DNA from: Methylobacterium sp. E-005
GTDB lineage: Bacteria; Pseudomonadota; Alphaproteobacteria; Rhizobiales; Beijerinckiaceae
DNA length: 64,000 nt
Assembly: GCF_022829725.1 (NCBI RefSeq)
Contig: NZ_JAKSYG010000256.1
Coordinates: 310,001-374,000, forward strand
Direction of reading: 5' to 3'
Part shown: positions 29,319 to 39,930 of the stretch, piece by piece
How the letters are laid out: every line of letters begins with the position of its first letter
Position numbering within the stretch: the stretch's first letter is position 1
The notes under the pieces: model-generated
What the model was told of the DNA's origin: nothing
Database searches by the model: none
Seen by the model: the letters and a program-made list of their open reading frames with translations, nothing else
Translations under genes and position numbers: made by a program

Positions 29319-29407
29319 ATGGGTGGGATTGTCGGTGCGAAGACGGCGTGCAGCGTCCCGCGCCCGCCCTGCCCAATCGGTGTCGACATGAATCCGCGCC
29401 ACGCCGG

Positions 29408-29902
29408 TCAGCCCGCCTCGCCCCGGTGATAGGGGTGACCGGCCAGGATGGTCAGGCTGCGGTAGATCTGTTCGAGGGCGAGCACGCGCACGAGTCCATG
29501 GGGCAAGGTCGCCGCCCCGAACGACAGAATCAGCTCCGCCTTCGTCCGAATTGAGGCGTCGAGACCGTCCGGGCCACCGATCGCCACCATCAGCGCCGGT
29601 CGCGACGCGTCCCGCCAACCGGCAACACGCTCCGCCAGGGCTTCGCTCGGGAGGTCGGCCCGTCCGCGCTCGTCATAGGCGATCAGGACGCCGCCGGGCG
29701 GGAGCAGGACGCCCAGGGCCGCCGCCTCCTCGGCGCAGCGGTCGGCGGCGCGGCGCGCGCGGGATTCCGGGATCTCGACGGTGTCACAGGCAGGGAAGCC
29801 GAGCCCGCGGCCTACCTGCGCGGCGCGCTCGCGATATCGTGACGCCAACTCGCGCTCAGGGCCGGCTTTCAGCCGCCCGACCGCCGCCAGCAGGAGGCGC
29901 AA
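29408..29902 (-). CDS. rlmH: 23S rRNA (pseudouridine1915-N3)-methyltransferase
   Basis: A SPOUT-fold protein of 164 residues. It opens MRLLLAAVGRLKAGPERELA and continues RYRERAAQVGRGLGF, the normal RlmH N-terminus. Later blocks are LIAYDERGRADLPSEALAER, MVAIGGPDGLD (the SAM-binding trefoil-knot loop), LSFGAATLPHGLVRVLALEQ and IYRSLTILAGHPYHRG; the C-terminal HPYHR is signature. It methylates pseudouridine 1915 in helix 69 of 23S rRNA. The start is TTG 29902, 8 bases after the rsfS stop. The longer open frame to 29950 overlaps rsfS and is not supported. Confidence 0.93.
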   Translation of the reverse strand: MRLLLAAVGRLKAGPERELASRYRERAAQVGRGLGFPACDTVEIPESRARRAADRCAEEAAALGVLLPPGGVLIAYDERGRADLPSEALAERVAGWRDASRPALMVAIGGPDGLDASIRTKAELILSFGAATLPHGLVRVLALEQIYRSLTILAGHPYHRGEAG

Positions 29903-29910
29903 AAGCCGGC

Positions 29911-30324
29911 CTAACCGACCGCGAGGCCGACCGGCCGATCTGCACCCCACATCTTCTCGAGGTTGTAGAAGCCGCGCACCTCGGGGCGGAAGATGTGCAC
30001 CAGCACGTCGCCCGCATCGATCAGCACCCAGTCGCAGGCCGGCATGCCCTCGACCCGAGCGTTGCCGTATCCGCGATTCTTCATCTCCTGGATGAATTTG
30101 TCGGCGATCGAGCCAACGTGCCGCTGCGACCGGCCCGAGGTGATGATCATCGTGTCGGCCAGCGACGTCTTCCCGGCCAAGTCGATCGCGATCGTCTCCT
30201 CAGCCTTCATCTCGTCGAGGCATTCGAGCGCGAGGGCCCTGAGGTCGTCAGAGCGCGCCTGACCGGGTTCACCCGGGGCAGGAACGGGGGGGCGGATCGA
30301 CTCCGTGTGGTTGGTTTCGGGCAG
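29911..30324 (-). CDS. rsfS: Ribosomal silencing factor RsfS, probable CTG start
   Basis: The core is KAEETIAIDLAGKTSLADTM, ITSGRSQRHVGSIADKFIQE, ACDWVLIDAGDVLVHIF and RGFYNLEKMWG, the RsfS (DUF143) fold that binds ribosomal protein uL14 and blocks subunit joining when nutrients are short. The first ATG (30210) would remove the opening helix RSDDLRALALECLDEM, which the family needs. The frame stays open upstream to the nadD stop and contains no ATG, GTG or TTG. CTG 30324 has GAGGA 9 bases upstream and would give 137 residues. The family assignment is firm; the start is inferred. Confidence 0.9.
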   Translation of the reverse strand: MPETNHTESIRPPVPAPGEPGQARSDDLRALALECLDEMKAEETIAIDLAGKTSLADTMIITSGRSQRHVGSIADKFIQEMKNRGYGNARVEGMPACDWVLIDAGDVLVHIFRPEVRGFYNLEKMWGADRPVGLAVG

Positions 30325-30357
30325 CGTCCTAGTTCCTCGTGGTGCCGCGCAGCGGTG

Positions 30358-31032
30358 TCACGCCCCGCAGGATTCCCTGGAATTGGCGGTATCGGGCGGC
30401 GATTGCAACCGCGCTGGCGCCGCGTCCCGGCCGCGTCCCCGCATACCGTTACGGATCTCTGTCGAGGATAGGCTCGATCGCGGCCCGTGCAGGAAGGTCC
30501 AGGCGGGCGGCCGACGGAGCGCGAGCGTCGACGCGGCCGTCTCAGGAATGCGCGCCTCGGCGAGGCGCTTCGCGGCCCGGGCGCTGAGCGGCGTCATGGT
30601 CGAGCCGGGCCGGTCGATGACCGCGATCGGCATCAGGCGCGCAATGTCCGAAAAGCCTTTCCATCGGTGAAATGTGCCCAGCGAGTCGGCGCCCATGAGC
30701 CACACGAAGTGAATTCCGGGGCAGCGCCGCTTGAGAAAGCGCAACGTCTGAACGGTAAAGCGCACGCCGAGCGCCGCCTCCACGCCGGTCACCGCAATGC
30801 GTGGATGCCGGGCGATCCGCTGCGCTTGGGCGCAACGCTCCGCAACGGTCGGAAGCGCGTTGCGGCTCTTCAAAGGGTTGCCCGGGCTCACCAGCCACCA
30901 GACGCGATCCAGCTCAAGCCGTCGCAGCGCCATCAGGGTCACGTGGCGGTGACCGAGATGGGCGGGGTTGAAGGATCCGCCGTAGAGGCCGATCCGCATG
31001 CCGGGGGCGGTCGGCGGCAGGTTCAGCCGCAC
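30358..31032 (-). CDS. nadD: Nicotinate-nucleotide adenylyltransferase
   Basis: A protein of 224 residues. RIGLYGGSFNPAHLGHRHVT contains the nucleotidyltransferase GSFNPxHxGH motif. FVWLMGADSLGTFHRWKGF is the substrate pocket and SSTEIRNGMRG the C-terminal (I)SSTxIR signature. It adenylates nicotinate mononucleotide in NAD synthesis. The start is GTG 31032, 7 bases after AAGG and 19 bp after the proA stop; an in-frame ATG 30999 directly before RIGLYGG is the alternative. It is in the proA-nadD-rsfS-rlmH series typical of alphaproteobacteria. Confidence 0.93.
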   Translation of the reverse strand: MRLNLPPTAPGMRIGLYGGSFNPAHLGHRHVTLMALRRLELDRVWWLVSPGNPLKSRNALPTVAERCAQAQRIARHPRIAVTGVEAALGVRFTVQTLRFLKRRCPGIHFVWLMGADSLGTFHRWKGFSDIARLMPIAVIDRPGSTMTPLSARAAKRLAEARIPETAASTLALRRPPAWTFLHGPRSSLSSTEIRNGMRGRGRDAAPARLQSPPDTANSRESCGA

Positions 31033-31051
31033 GCCGGGCCTTGCGCCGCCG

Positions 31052-32350
31052 TCACGGACGGATCTGGCCGCTGCCGTGGACCCGATACTTGAAGGTCGTG
31101 AGCTGCTCGACGCCCACCGGGCCGCGGGCATGCATCCGCCCGGTGGCGATGCCGATCTCGGCGCCAAACCCGAACTCGCCGCCATCGGCGAATTGCGTCG
31201 AGGCATTGTGGGTGACGATCGCCGAATCGACCTCCGCCAGGAAGCGGGTCGCCTCGACGTCATCCTGCGTGATGATCGCGTCGGTGTGGTGCGAGCCGTA
31301 GGTCTCGATATGCTCGATCGCCGCACCGATCCCGTCGACCACGCGGACCGCGATGACCGCATCGAGGTACTCGGTGTGCCAGTCCTCTTCGGTGGCCGCC
31401 GTCACCCGGGGATCGACCGCCTGCACGGCGGCATCGCCGCGCACGGCACAGCCTGCCTCGAGCAGTGCGGTTACGAGCGCCGCGAGATGCGTGCCCGCGC
31501 AGGCGCGGTCGACCAGCAGGGTCTCGGCGGCCCCGCAGACGCTGGTGCGGCGCATCTTGCTGTTGAGCAGCACGGTCCGCGCCATGTCGAGGTCGGCCCC
31601 GGCCGCGACGTAGACGTGGTTGATCCCGTCGAGATGGGCGAAGACCGGTACACGCGCCTCCTGCTGGACGCGGGCCACAAGGCCGCGACCACCCCGGGGC
31701 ACGATCACGTCGACACAGCCGTCAAGGCCTGACAGCATCAGACCTACCGCCGTCCGGTCGCGGGTCGGCACAAGCTGGATCGCGTCAGCGGGCAGACCGG
31801 CATCGGCCAGTCCAAGGCTCATCGCCCGGGCGATCGCCATGGCGCTGCGATGACTGTCCGAGCCCGCCCGCAGGATCGCGGCATTGCCGGCCTTGAGGCA
31901 GAGCGCTCCGGCATCCGCCGTGACGTTGGGCCGGCTCTCGAAGATCACGCCGATGACCCCGAGCGGCACCGCAATGCGCTCGATCAGCAGGCCGTTCGGC
32001 CGTTCCAGGGCAGCGAGCTGGCGTCCGACCGGATCGGCCAGCGAACCGATTTTCTCCACCGCGTCCGCCATGGCGGCGAGGCGGCCGGGATCCAAGGTGA
32101 GCCGGTCGATCAGCGCGGCGCTCTGGCCGGCCTTCTGCGCGGCCGCCACATCCCGGGCGTTCTCGGCCAGGACCTCATCCCCGTTGGCCCGCAGCCGTGA
32201 GGCGATCGCCTTGAGGGCGAGATCCTTGGTTTGCGCCGAGGCCAGCGCCATCCGGCGGGCGGCGGCCCGGGCGCGGCGGCCGATCGCCGCCATCTGCTCC
32301 GGCAAAGCGTCGGCCTCGGCGAAGTCCGATCTCAGGTTCAGGACGGGCAC
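31052..32350 (-). CDS. proA: Glutamate-5-semialdehyde dehydrogenase
   Basis: A protein of 432 residues that reduces glutamyl-5-phosphate with NADPH in proline synthesis. Recognisable blocks are [60 protein letters not shown] and [13 protein letters not shown]. The catalytic Cys lies in [15 protein letters not shown]. The start is GTG 32350, with GAGGA 7 bases upstream; the longer frame to 32434 adds residues not seen in the family. It lies 158 bp downstream of proB, so it may have its own promoter. Confidence 0.96.
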   Translation of the reverse strand: MPVLNLRSDFAEADALPEQMAAIGRRARAAARRMALASAQTKDLALKAIASRLRANGDEVLAENARDVAAAQKAGQSAALIDRLTLDPGRLAAMADAVEKIGSLADPVGRQLAALERPNGLLIERIAVPLGVIGVIFESRPNVTADAGALCLKAGNAAILRAGSDSHRSAMAIARAMSLGLADAGLPADAIQLVPTRDRTAVGLMLSGLDGCVDVIVPRGGRGLVARVQQEARVPVFAHLDGINHVYVAAGADLDMARTVLLNSKMRRTSVCGAAETLLVDRACAGTHLAALVTALLEAGCAVRGDAAVQAVDPRVTAATEEDWHTEYLDAVIAVRVVDGIGAAIEHIETYGSHHTDAIITQDDVEATRFLAEVDSAIVTHNASTQFADGGEFGFGAEIGIATGRMHARGPVGVEQLTTFKYRVHGSGQIRP

Positions 32351-32508
32351 GCTGGCGTCCTCGTTTCGCGACGGCCGCTCATCGGCACGACAGGGCAGAC
32401 GGGCGTATTCGCACATCGTGCGGCGCATCGACAAGTGTGCCGCAGCACCGAAGACAACACTAATTGACGCCGGGCGATTGAAACGAATGCAGGTCGGTCA
32501 TAGCAGTC

Positions 32509-33624
32509 TTAGAATAATGCCAAGTCATCGCGATGCACCATCCAGGCGCGACCGGGATAATTGAGCACGTCCGGGATCCGGGCGCTCGGATAACCGATGA
32601 TCAGCGCGGCCTCGGCATTGTCGTAGGCGACGAGGCCGCGACCCAGGGCCCGGCCCTCCGGGTCGCGGATCTCCACGGCATCGCCGCGGGAGAAGCTGCC
32701 CTCGATGGCCCGGACGCCGACCGGAAGCAGGCTGGCGCCGCCCCGCAGGGCCTTCAACGCACCGGAATCAATCGTGAGCGCCCCTCGCGGTTCGAGGGAC
32801 CCGGCGATCCAAGTCTTACGCGCCGCCGTCGGCGTGGACCCGGACAGGAACCACGTGCACCGCGCTCCCTCACGCACCGCCTTCAGCGGGTTCTTAGCCC
32901 GCCCGTCTGCGATCACCAGATGCGTGCCCCCGGACACGGCGATCTTGGCCGCCTCGACCTTGGTGCGCATGCCACCCCGCGACAGCTCGGAAGCCGGTCC
33001 GCCCGCCATCGCCTCGATTTCCGGGGTGATCCGCTCGACGACCGCGAGATGGCGCGCATTCGGGTCGCTATTCGGCGGCGCGGTGTAGAGGCCGTCGATG
33101 TCCGAGAACAGGACCAGCACGTCGGCGTCGATCATCGTGGCGACCCGGGCGGCGAGGCGGTCGTTGTCGCCGTAGCGGATCTCCGAGGTCGCCACCGTGT
33201 CGTTCTCGTTGACCACCGGCACGGCGCGCATCTCCAGGAGCTTCAGCACGGTTGCCCGGGCGTTGAGGTAGCGGCGGCGCTCCTCCGTGTCCTGTGGCGT
33301 CACCAGGATCTGGCCGGCCACGATGCCGTGATGGCCGAGCGCCTCCGCCCAGTGCCGGGCCAGGGTGATCTGCCCCACCGAGGCCGCACCTTGGCTCTCC
33401 TCCAACCGCAGGGGACCGGGCGGCAGGCCCAGCACCGTGCGCCCCAGCGCGATGCTGCCGGAGGACACGACCAGCACGTCGACACCACGGGCGTGCAACT
33501 CGGCGATGTCCTCGGCCAGGGCTGCGAGCCAGGCATGCCGCAGGCGGCCGGCATTGCGATCGACCAGGAGCGCCGATCCGACCTTGATGACGATGCGGCG
33601 GAAATCTTCGAGGGCAGGGATCAT
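32509..33624 (-). CDS. proB: Glutamate 5-kinase
   Basis: A protein of 371 residues that phosphorylates glutamate in the first step of proline synthesis. The amino-acid-kinase domain shows [63 protein letters not shown] and [20 protein letters not shown]-terminal PUA domain starts near residue 275 ([20 protein letters not shown]). ATG 33624 directly precedes the conserved [15 protein letters not shown]. In most relatives proB follows obgE directly; here an oppositely oriented bicupin gene separates them. Confidence 0.96.
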   Translation of the reverse strand: MIPALEDFRRIVIKVGSALLVDRNAGRLRHAWLAALAEDIAELHARGVDVLVVSSGSIALGRTVLGLPPGPLRLEESQGAASVGQITLARHWAEALGHHGIVAGQILVTPQDTEERRRYLNARATVLKLLEMRAVPVVNENDTVATSEIRYGDNDRLAARVATMIDADVLVLFSDIDGLYTAPPNSDPNARHLAVVERITPEIEAMAGGPASELSRGGMRTKVEAAKIAVSGGTHLVIADGRAKNPLKAVREGARCTWFLSGSTPTAARKTWIAGSLEPRGALTIDSGALKALRGGASLLPVGVRAIEGSFSRGDAVEIRDPEGRALGRGLVAYDNAEAALIIGYPSARIPDVLNYPGRAWMVHRDDLALF

Positions 33625-33804
33625 GATTCGGGCGAACACGGAGGCAGGGACGCGGTTTGAACGAAGACGAAACCGTTGAACAGCCGCCCTCATGCGCAAC
33701 ACGGTGCTGCGTGCCGCCGAACCCGAGACAGGTCCGGATCTCGATCGCCGCCGGTTCGGTACGTCCCAGGCGCATAGTCCATCCCTCACGATCTAGTGAG
33801 TATG

Positions 33805-33814
33805 TGGCATGCCA
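33805..33814. promoter_or_regulatory. Palindrome TGGCATGCCA in the proB/bicupin divergent region
   Basis: A perfect 10-bp palindrome lies in an AT-richer stretch (about 33,795-33,835), 104 bp upstream of the bicupin start. Its form recalls GntR/FadR-type operators (TGG...CCA). It is a candidate operator only; no regulator gene is adjacent. Confidence 0.3.
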
Positions 33815-33918
33815 AATATCTATATTGCGGCGCAGAAGCGTGCCGCCGGATGCGCGGCGGTGCGTGACCCGGGCGGTATTTCGCTTCCCGTTCCGCCGAC
33901 AGACAGGACACAGATACG

Positions 33919-35109
33919 ATGGACGCGAATCGACGCGCGTTTCTCGGGACCGCCGCTCTCGGAGCGAGCGGTCTCGTCGCTCTCACGCAGCAAGCCGCCG
34001 CGGCGGCGACCGACCACGGGGCGCCGGGGGCCGGCGGCTTCGGCCGCGACGTCCAGCAGCTGCCCCCGGGGGCAGAGGTCGCTTACCACGACCCGAAGGA
34101 TGTCGGCGCCATGCCCGACTTCCGCTTCTCCCTCGACGGCAACGTTCCGAAAATCACGTCGGGCGGCTGGGCCAAGGAGGCCACCGTCCATCAGTTCCCC
34201 ATCAGCAAGGGGATCGCGGGCGTCCATATGTTCCTCGATCCCGGCGCGTCGCGCGAGCTGCACTGGCACGCGATCGCGGCGGAATGGGCCTACGTGATCG
34301 ACGGGCGCTGCCAGACCGTGGTGCTCGACCCGTCCGGGGCGAGCGAGATCAACAACTACGAGCCGGGCGACCTCTGGTTCTTCCCGAAGGGCCACGGCCA
34401 CTCGATCCAGACGATCGGCGACAAGCCCTGCCACTTCATCCTGTCGTTCGATAACGGCGCCTTCTCCGAGCACGGCACCTTCTCGATCACCGATTGGGTC
34501 GACGTGTCACCGAAGGATATGCTGGCGCTCGATTTCGGCCTGCCGAAGGACGCCCTCAACGCCTTCCCCAAGGGCGAAGCCTACATCCAGGCCGGCCCCG
34601 TGATCCCGATCGCGCAGGCGCTCGACGCACCCTGGCCCAAGGAATCCACACACAAGTTCCGGCTGCTCAAGGATCCGCGGGCGGTGCGCGACTTCGACGG
34701 TGGCACGTTCCGGCTGGCGACGGTGGACGAATGGCCGGTCTCGAAGTCGATGTCGGGCGGCGTGATGACGATCCGGCCCGGCCAGATGCGCAAATTCCAT
34801 TGGAACGTGAATGCCAACGAGTGGCACTTCTACCTGAAGGGCAAGGGTCAGGTGGCGTTGTTCGGCTCGGGCGGCCGCGGCAAGGTGGCGGAGTTTTCGC
34901 CCGGCGACGTGGCCTACATCCCGATGGGCTTCGGGCACGCGATCAAGAACGTCGGCGACGAGGATCTTGAGATCATCCAGACCTGGGACAACGGCAAGTT
35001 CGAGGAGATCGACCTCGACGCCTGGATCAAGGCCAGCCCGAACTATCTTCTGGCCAACAACTTCGCCGGGGTGCCGGCTGAGACACTCACCAAGCTGAAG
35101 CAGGGCTGA
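33919..35109 (+). CDS. Tat-exported bicupin, oxalate decarboxylase family
   Basis: A protein of 396 residues. MDANRRAFLGTAALGASGL is a twin-arginine signal (NRRAFLG), so the enzyme should be periplasmic. Cupin domain 1 has the Mn set H115-x-H117-x4-E122 plus the His of GHGHSI (H161), and the lid SEHG (S183-G186), whose Glu corresponds to the decarboxylase-essential Glu. Cupin domain 2 has H294, E301 and H340, but the second His of HxH is Asn (HWN, N296). The family splits oxalate to formate and CO2 (or oxidises it). The gene lies opposite to its neighbours between proB and obgE, which suggests later insertion. Substrate not proven. Confidence 0.85.
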   Translation: MDANRRAFLGTAALGASGLVALTQQAAAAATDHGAPGAGGFGRDVQQLPPGAEVAYHDPKDVGAMPDFRFSLDGNVPKITSGGWAKEATVHQFPISKGIAGVHMFLDPGASRELHWHAIAAEWAYVIDGRCQTVVLDPSGASEINNYEPGDLWFFPKGHGHSIQTIGDKPCHFILSFDNGAFSEHGTFSITDWVDVSPKDMLALDFGLPKDALNAFPKGEAYIQAGPVIPIAQALDAPWPKESTHKFRLLKDPRAVRDFDGGTFRLATVDEWPVSKSMSGGVMTIRPGQMRKFHWNVNANEWHFYLKGKGQVALFGSGGRGKVAEFSPGDVAYIPMGFGHAIKNVGDEDLEIIQTWDNGKFEEIDLDAWIKASPNYLLANNFAGVPAETLTKLKQG

Positions 35110-35130
35110 TCGGCCCGAGCCACGTGCGAT

Positions 35131-35162
35131 CCGGCGGGGCTACGTGTCCGAAGCCCCGCCGG
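35131..35162. terminator. Strong hairpin between convergent bicupin and obgE genes
   Basis: CCGGCGGGGCT, loop of 10, AGCCCCGCCGG is a perfect 11-bp stem. It is flanked by a second complementary pair, GCCCGA and TCGGGC. There is no U tract on either strand. Its position, 21 bp from each stop codon, suggests a bidirectional terminator. Confidence 0.5.
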
Positions 35163-35183
35163 ACGTTCGGGCTTGCAGGCTGA

Positions 35184-36904
<1,721 letters not shown>

Positions 36905-36959
36905 CGTGCCCTCGCAGGGCGATGCGCCCGGCTCCGGGGCATCGCCTCAAGACGACGAA

Positions 36960-36985
36960 GGGGAGGATGGCGTCCCATCCTCCCC
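36960..36985 (-). terminator. 11-bp hairpin between rpmA and the GNAT gene
   Basis: GGGGAGGATGG, loop CGTC, CCATCCTCCCC is a perfect stem. It lies 104 bp beyond the rpmA stop. No T tract follows on the minus strand, so it may be a processing or attenuating structure rather than a full terminator between rplU-rpmA and the GNAT-obgE genes. Confidence 0.5.
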
Positions 36986-37089
36986 GGTGTTCCGTCCGAT
37001 CCGGCCACTCAGGGGCTCGGCTACGACGTCTCCGGTCCGGTGTGGGCCACCGGGCGGGACGCCAGCTTCGCCACTCGGGCGCCCGCCTT

Positions 37090-37356
37090 TTATTCCGCGG
37101 CCTCGGCCAGCGGGGTAACACCGACGAAGGCGCGCCCGCGGCGCGTCTCGAAGCGGACATGGCCCGGTACCAGCGCGAAGATCGTGTGGTCCTTGCCCAT
37201 GCCGACATTCGCGCCGGGATGCCATTTGGTGCCGCGCTGACGCACGATGATGTTGCCCGGAATGACGGCCTCCGAGCCGAACTTCTTGACGCCGAGGCGC
37301 CGGCCTTCCGAGTCGCGACCATTGCGGGATGAGCCGCCAGCCTTCTTGTGTGCCAT
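37090..37356 (-). CDS. rpmA: 50S ribosomal protein L27
   Basis: An 88-residue bL27. [20 protein letters not shown] and [20 protein letters not shown], then [20 protein letters not shown], are conserved from end to end. The basic N-terminus reaches the peptidyl-transferase centre. There is no Firmicutes-type cleavable extension. It lies 86 bp downstream of rplU. Confidence 0.98.
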   Translation of the reverse strand: MAHKKAGGSSRNGRDSEGRRLGVKKFGSEAVIPGNIIVRQRGTKWHPGANVGMGKDHTIFALVPGHVRFETRRGRAFVGVTPLAEAAE

Positions 37357-37442
37357 GGGATGAGCTCCGAATTCTGATCTGTCGGGGTGCGGTCGCGAAT
37401 GGGATCCCTCGGGACCGTTACGCGCCCAGCTTTGAGCCGGCT

Positions 37443-37757
37443 TTAGGCCGAGATGCCGGTGATGCGAACCACCGTGTGGTCCTGCCGGTGGCCGCGCTTG
37501 CGGCGCGAGTTCTGCCGGCGGCGCTTCTTGAAGGCGATCACCTTCTTGTCGCGGCCATGGCGCACGATCTCGCCGGTGACGCTGATGCCCGACAGGGTCG
37601 GGGCGCCGACCTGCGTGGCGCCGGCGCCGTCGGCGAACAGGAGGACCTCGCCGAAGGTCACAGCCTCGCCGGCTTCGCCCGCGAGCGACGCGATGGTAAT
37701 GGTGTCGTTGTTGGCGACGCGGTACTGCTTACCGCCCGTCTTGATGACTGCGAACAT
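37443..37757 (-). CDS. rplU: 50S ribosomal protein L21
   Basis: A 104-residue bL21. [20 protein letters not shown] is the invariant start. The C-terminal half has [20 protein letters not shown], then [10 protein letters not shown], with the usual rRNA-binding KKRRRxxxRRxxGHRQ. ATG 37757 is chosen over the longer open frame (to 37886) because family members begin exactly here. It is the first gene of the rplU-rpmA unit. Confidence 0.98.
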   Translation of the reverse strand: MFAVIKTGGKQYRVANNDTITIASLAGEAGEAVTFGEVLLFADGAGATQVGAPTLSGISVTGEIVRHGRDKKVIAFKKRRRQNSRRKRGHRQDHTVVRITGISA

Positions 37758-37924
37758 CGTTCTCTCGTGTTCTCGAACGGCCTCCGGGGCGGCCGCCCCT
37801 GGACCGGCTTCTTGTTTGAAGTCATTGAACGGGCTTGAGCCCGGACAACGCGAAACGCGCGGACCCCTTGAGAGGCCGCGCGCCATGCGGGGTCAGTAGG
37901 GGCAGGCCGGCCGCGTGTCAATCC

Positions 37925-38329
37925 TCAGCGGACGAACCGGTTCGGCACGAGGACGCCCCTGGCGACGGTGCCTTCCGGGCCGAAGGCTGCCAGCGCGTTC
38001 GCGCACCAGGCGTCCCGACCGACCTCGGCGAGCTGTTGGCGGACCTGTGTCGCCCGCGTCCGAAGCTTCTCCTGCAGCGCCGGTTCCTGTCCGGTATTGA
38101 CCCGGGCCGCCAGCCGGAGGTTCGTGAGCTGACCGGCCTTCATCTGCACGCCGGGGCAGGATTGCTCTGCGATGATCGTCGTCGTTGCGGCGTCGGCGTA
38201 ATTGTCGAGCGGCGAGGTCGGCGCCTGGGCGAAAGCCGGGCCCGCGAGCACCAGGACGACCATGGCGATGCCAGGGCGGCCCGCATGTGTGGCCGGCGTT
38301 CGCCCCCTCGCGACACTGCGCTGTGTCAT
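37925..38329 (-). CDS. Secreted hypothetical protein (134 aa)
   Basis: ATG 38329 has a strong AGGAGGT 8 bases upstream, which supports the gene and the start. A polar N-terminus of about 20 residues is followed by IAMVVLVLAGPAFAQA, a signal peptide with cleavage after FAQ. The mature protein has two cysteines (in EQSCPGV and DAWCANA), a helical middle rich in Q/R/L, and ends LVPNRFVR. No family is recognised. It lies between rplU and the YceI gene on the same strand. Confidence 0.65.
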   Translation of the reverse strand: MTQRSVARGRTPATHAGRPGIAMVVLVLAGPAFAQAPTSPLDNYADAATTTIIAEQSCPGVQMKAGQLTNLRLAARVNTGQEPALQEKLRTRATQVRQQLAEVGRDAWCANALAAFGPEGTVARGVLVPNRFVR

Positions 38330-38419
38330 GTCCGGCCACCTCCTGGCTGTGCTGCGACGGCGGTGGCCTACACCTGTCCCTGGGCCGTCGCCAACCGTTC
38401 GGCCGATGGGTCTGCTCCG

Positions 38420-39040
38420 CTACGGCGCCGCCTTGAACTCGCCCTCGATCCGCAACGACACCTCGTCGCCGAGCTGCGGCAGGTAAGCGTTGATGCCGAA
38501 CTCCGAACGCTTGATCACCGCCCGCCCGTCGAACCCCACCGTGTAGCGCTGGTCGACCGGGTGGATGCCAGCTTGGTTGAAGGTCGCGTCGATCGCGAAC
38601 GGCCGAACGGTGCCGCGCAGGTTCAGGTCGCCGGTGATGCGCGCCGTGGTCGGGCTGGTCGGCTCCACCTTGGTGGCGGTGAAGCTGGCAGCCGGGAACT
38701 TGGCCGTGTCGAAGAAGTCCGGCGTCGCGAGGCGCTCGTTCAGATGGGGGCTGCCGGTGATCACGCCGCCGAGCGGCACGCTGACGGTGAGCTGGCTCTT
38801 TTCCGGGGCCTTCGGATCCAGGGTGAGGGTGCCGGTGAGGCCGGCGAACTGACCGTAATAGGTCGAATAGCCGAGATGCGAGACCGACCACGTGATCTTG
38901 CCGTGGTCCGGATCGAGCACGTAGGCCCCCGGCCGTACCTGGGTCGGGTCGGCGCTCGGCGCCACGGGAACAGGATCGTCCGCCGCCCGGGCCGGAGCGA
39001 GAGACAGCAGGCCCAGCAGGGCGAATAGTGGCGCGCGCAT
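38420..39040 (-). CDS. YceI-family periplasmic protein
   Basis: A protein of 206 residues with signal peptide MRAPLFALLGLLSLAPARAA. The YceI lipocalin-like barrel shows YVLDPDHGKITWSVSHLGYS and TYYGQFAGLTGTLTLDP, then NERLATPDFFDTAKFPAASF, DLNLRGTVRPFAI and FGINAYLPQLGDEVSLRIEG. YceI proteins bind long isoprenoid lipids, possibly polyprenols or quinones, in the periplasm. ATG 39040 has GGGGGGA upstream. It is divergent from ruvA, 150 bp away. Confidence 0.9.
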   Translation of the reverse strand: MRAPLFALLGLLSLAPARAADDPVPVAPSADPTQVRPGAYVLDPDHGKITWSVSHLGYSTYYGQFAGLTGTLTLDPKAPEKSQLTVSVPLGGVITGSPHLNERLATPDFFDTAKFPAASFTATKVEPTSPTTARITGDLNLRGTVRPFAIDATFNQAGIHPVDQRYTVGFDGRAVIKRSEFGINAYLPQLGDEVSLRIEGEFKAAP

Positions 39041-39190
39041 GGTCGTCCCCCCAGCGTTATCCCGCAGATGGTCGGCCAAGCTCGGTCGGCGGGGCGCCCC
39101 TGATTTCACGAAGTCCGGACGGGCTCAAGCGCGTCTGGCGGACCCGCGCGCGCTTCTGTAGGCAATCTGCTCCAGCGGGCAGGCGTAAAA

Positions 39191-39808
39191 ATGATCGGAA
39201 AACTCAAGGGCATCGTGGATTCGTTCGGCGAGGATTTCGTGATCCTCGATGTCTCGGGCGTCGGGTACGTGGTGCATTGCTCGGCGCGGACCCTCCAGCG
39301 AATGCCGAAGGTCGGCGAACCGGCGGACCTCTCGATCGAGACCCATGTCCGCGAGGACATGATCCGCCTGTACGGCTTTCGGTCCGACGCCGAGCGGGAA
39401 TGGTTCCGCCTGCTCCAGACTGTGCAGGGTGTCGGTGCCCGGGTGGCGCTGGGTGTGCTCTCGGTGCTGGAGCCCGAGGCGCTCGCCGGCGCCATCGCGA
39501 CGGGCGACAAGGGCGCGATCAGCCGCGCGCCCGGCGTTGGCCCGCGGCTCGCCGCCCGGCTGGCCGCCGAGCTGAAGGACAAGGCGCCCGCCTTCGCACC
39601 GATCGATCCGGCCCTGGTCGCCCTGACCGGCGCCGTCGAGTCGGGTACCACCTCCGGTCCCGTGGGCGATGCCGTGTCAGCCCTGGTCAATCTTGGCTAC
39701 CCGCAGGTCCAGGCCGCAACCGCGATCGCCGCCGCCCTGAAAGAGGCTGGTCCCGACGCCGAGGCAAGGGTGCTGATTCGCTTTGGTTTGCGGGAACTCG
39801 CCCGCTGA
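39191..39808 (+). CDS. ruvA: Holliday junction DNA helicase RuvA
   Basis: A protein of 205 residues. [20 protein letters not shown] with [12 protein letters not shown] is domain [21 protein letters not shown] and [20 protein letters not shown] are the two helix-hairpin-helix motifs of domain II. The C-terminal domain III ([20 protein letters not shown]) contacts RuvB. As a tetramer it holds four-way junctions for RuvB-driven branch migration. Neither ruvC upstream nor ruvB downstream is present in this window, which is unusual for alphaproteobacteria. Confidence 0.96.
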   Translation: MIGKLKGIVDSFGEDFVILDVSGVGYVVHCSARTLQRMPKVGEPADLSIETHVREDMIRLYGFRSDAEREWFRLLQTVQGVGARVALGVLSVLEPEALAGAIATGDKGAISRAPGVGPRLAARLAAELKDKAPAFAPIDPALVALTGAVESGTTSGPVGDAVSALVNLGYPQVQAATAIAAALKEAGPDAEARVLIRFGLRELAR

Positions 39809-39930
39809 CCAAACCCCGCCCGACCGCGTGCGCCCAGGGACGTCTGCACCCGGCAAATCCCGTCCCTTGACCGGGCGGCTGCTGAGTGCCATCTCGGAGC
39901 GAGACCGGTAAGATATTGAAAAGGCGTTAC

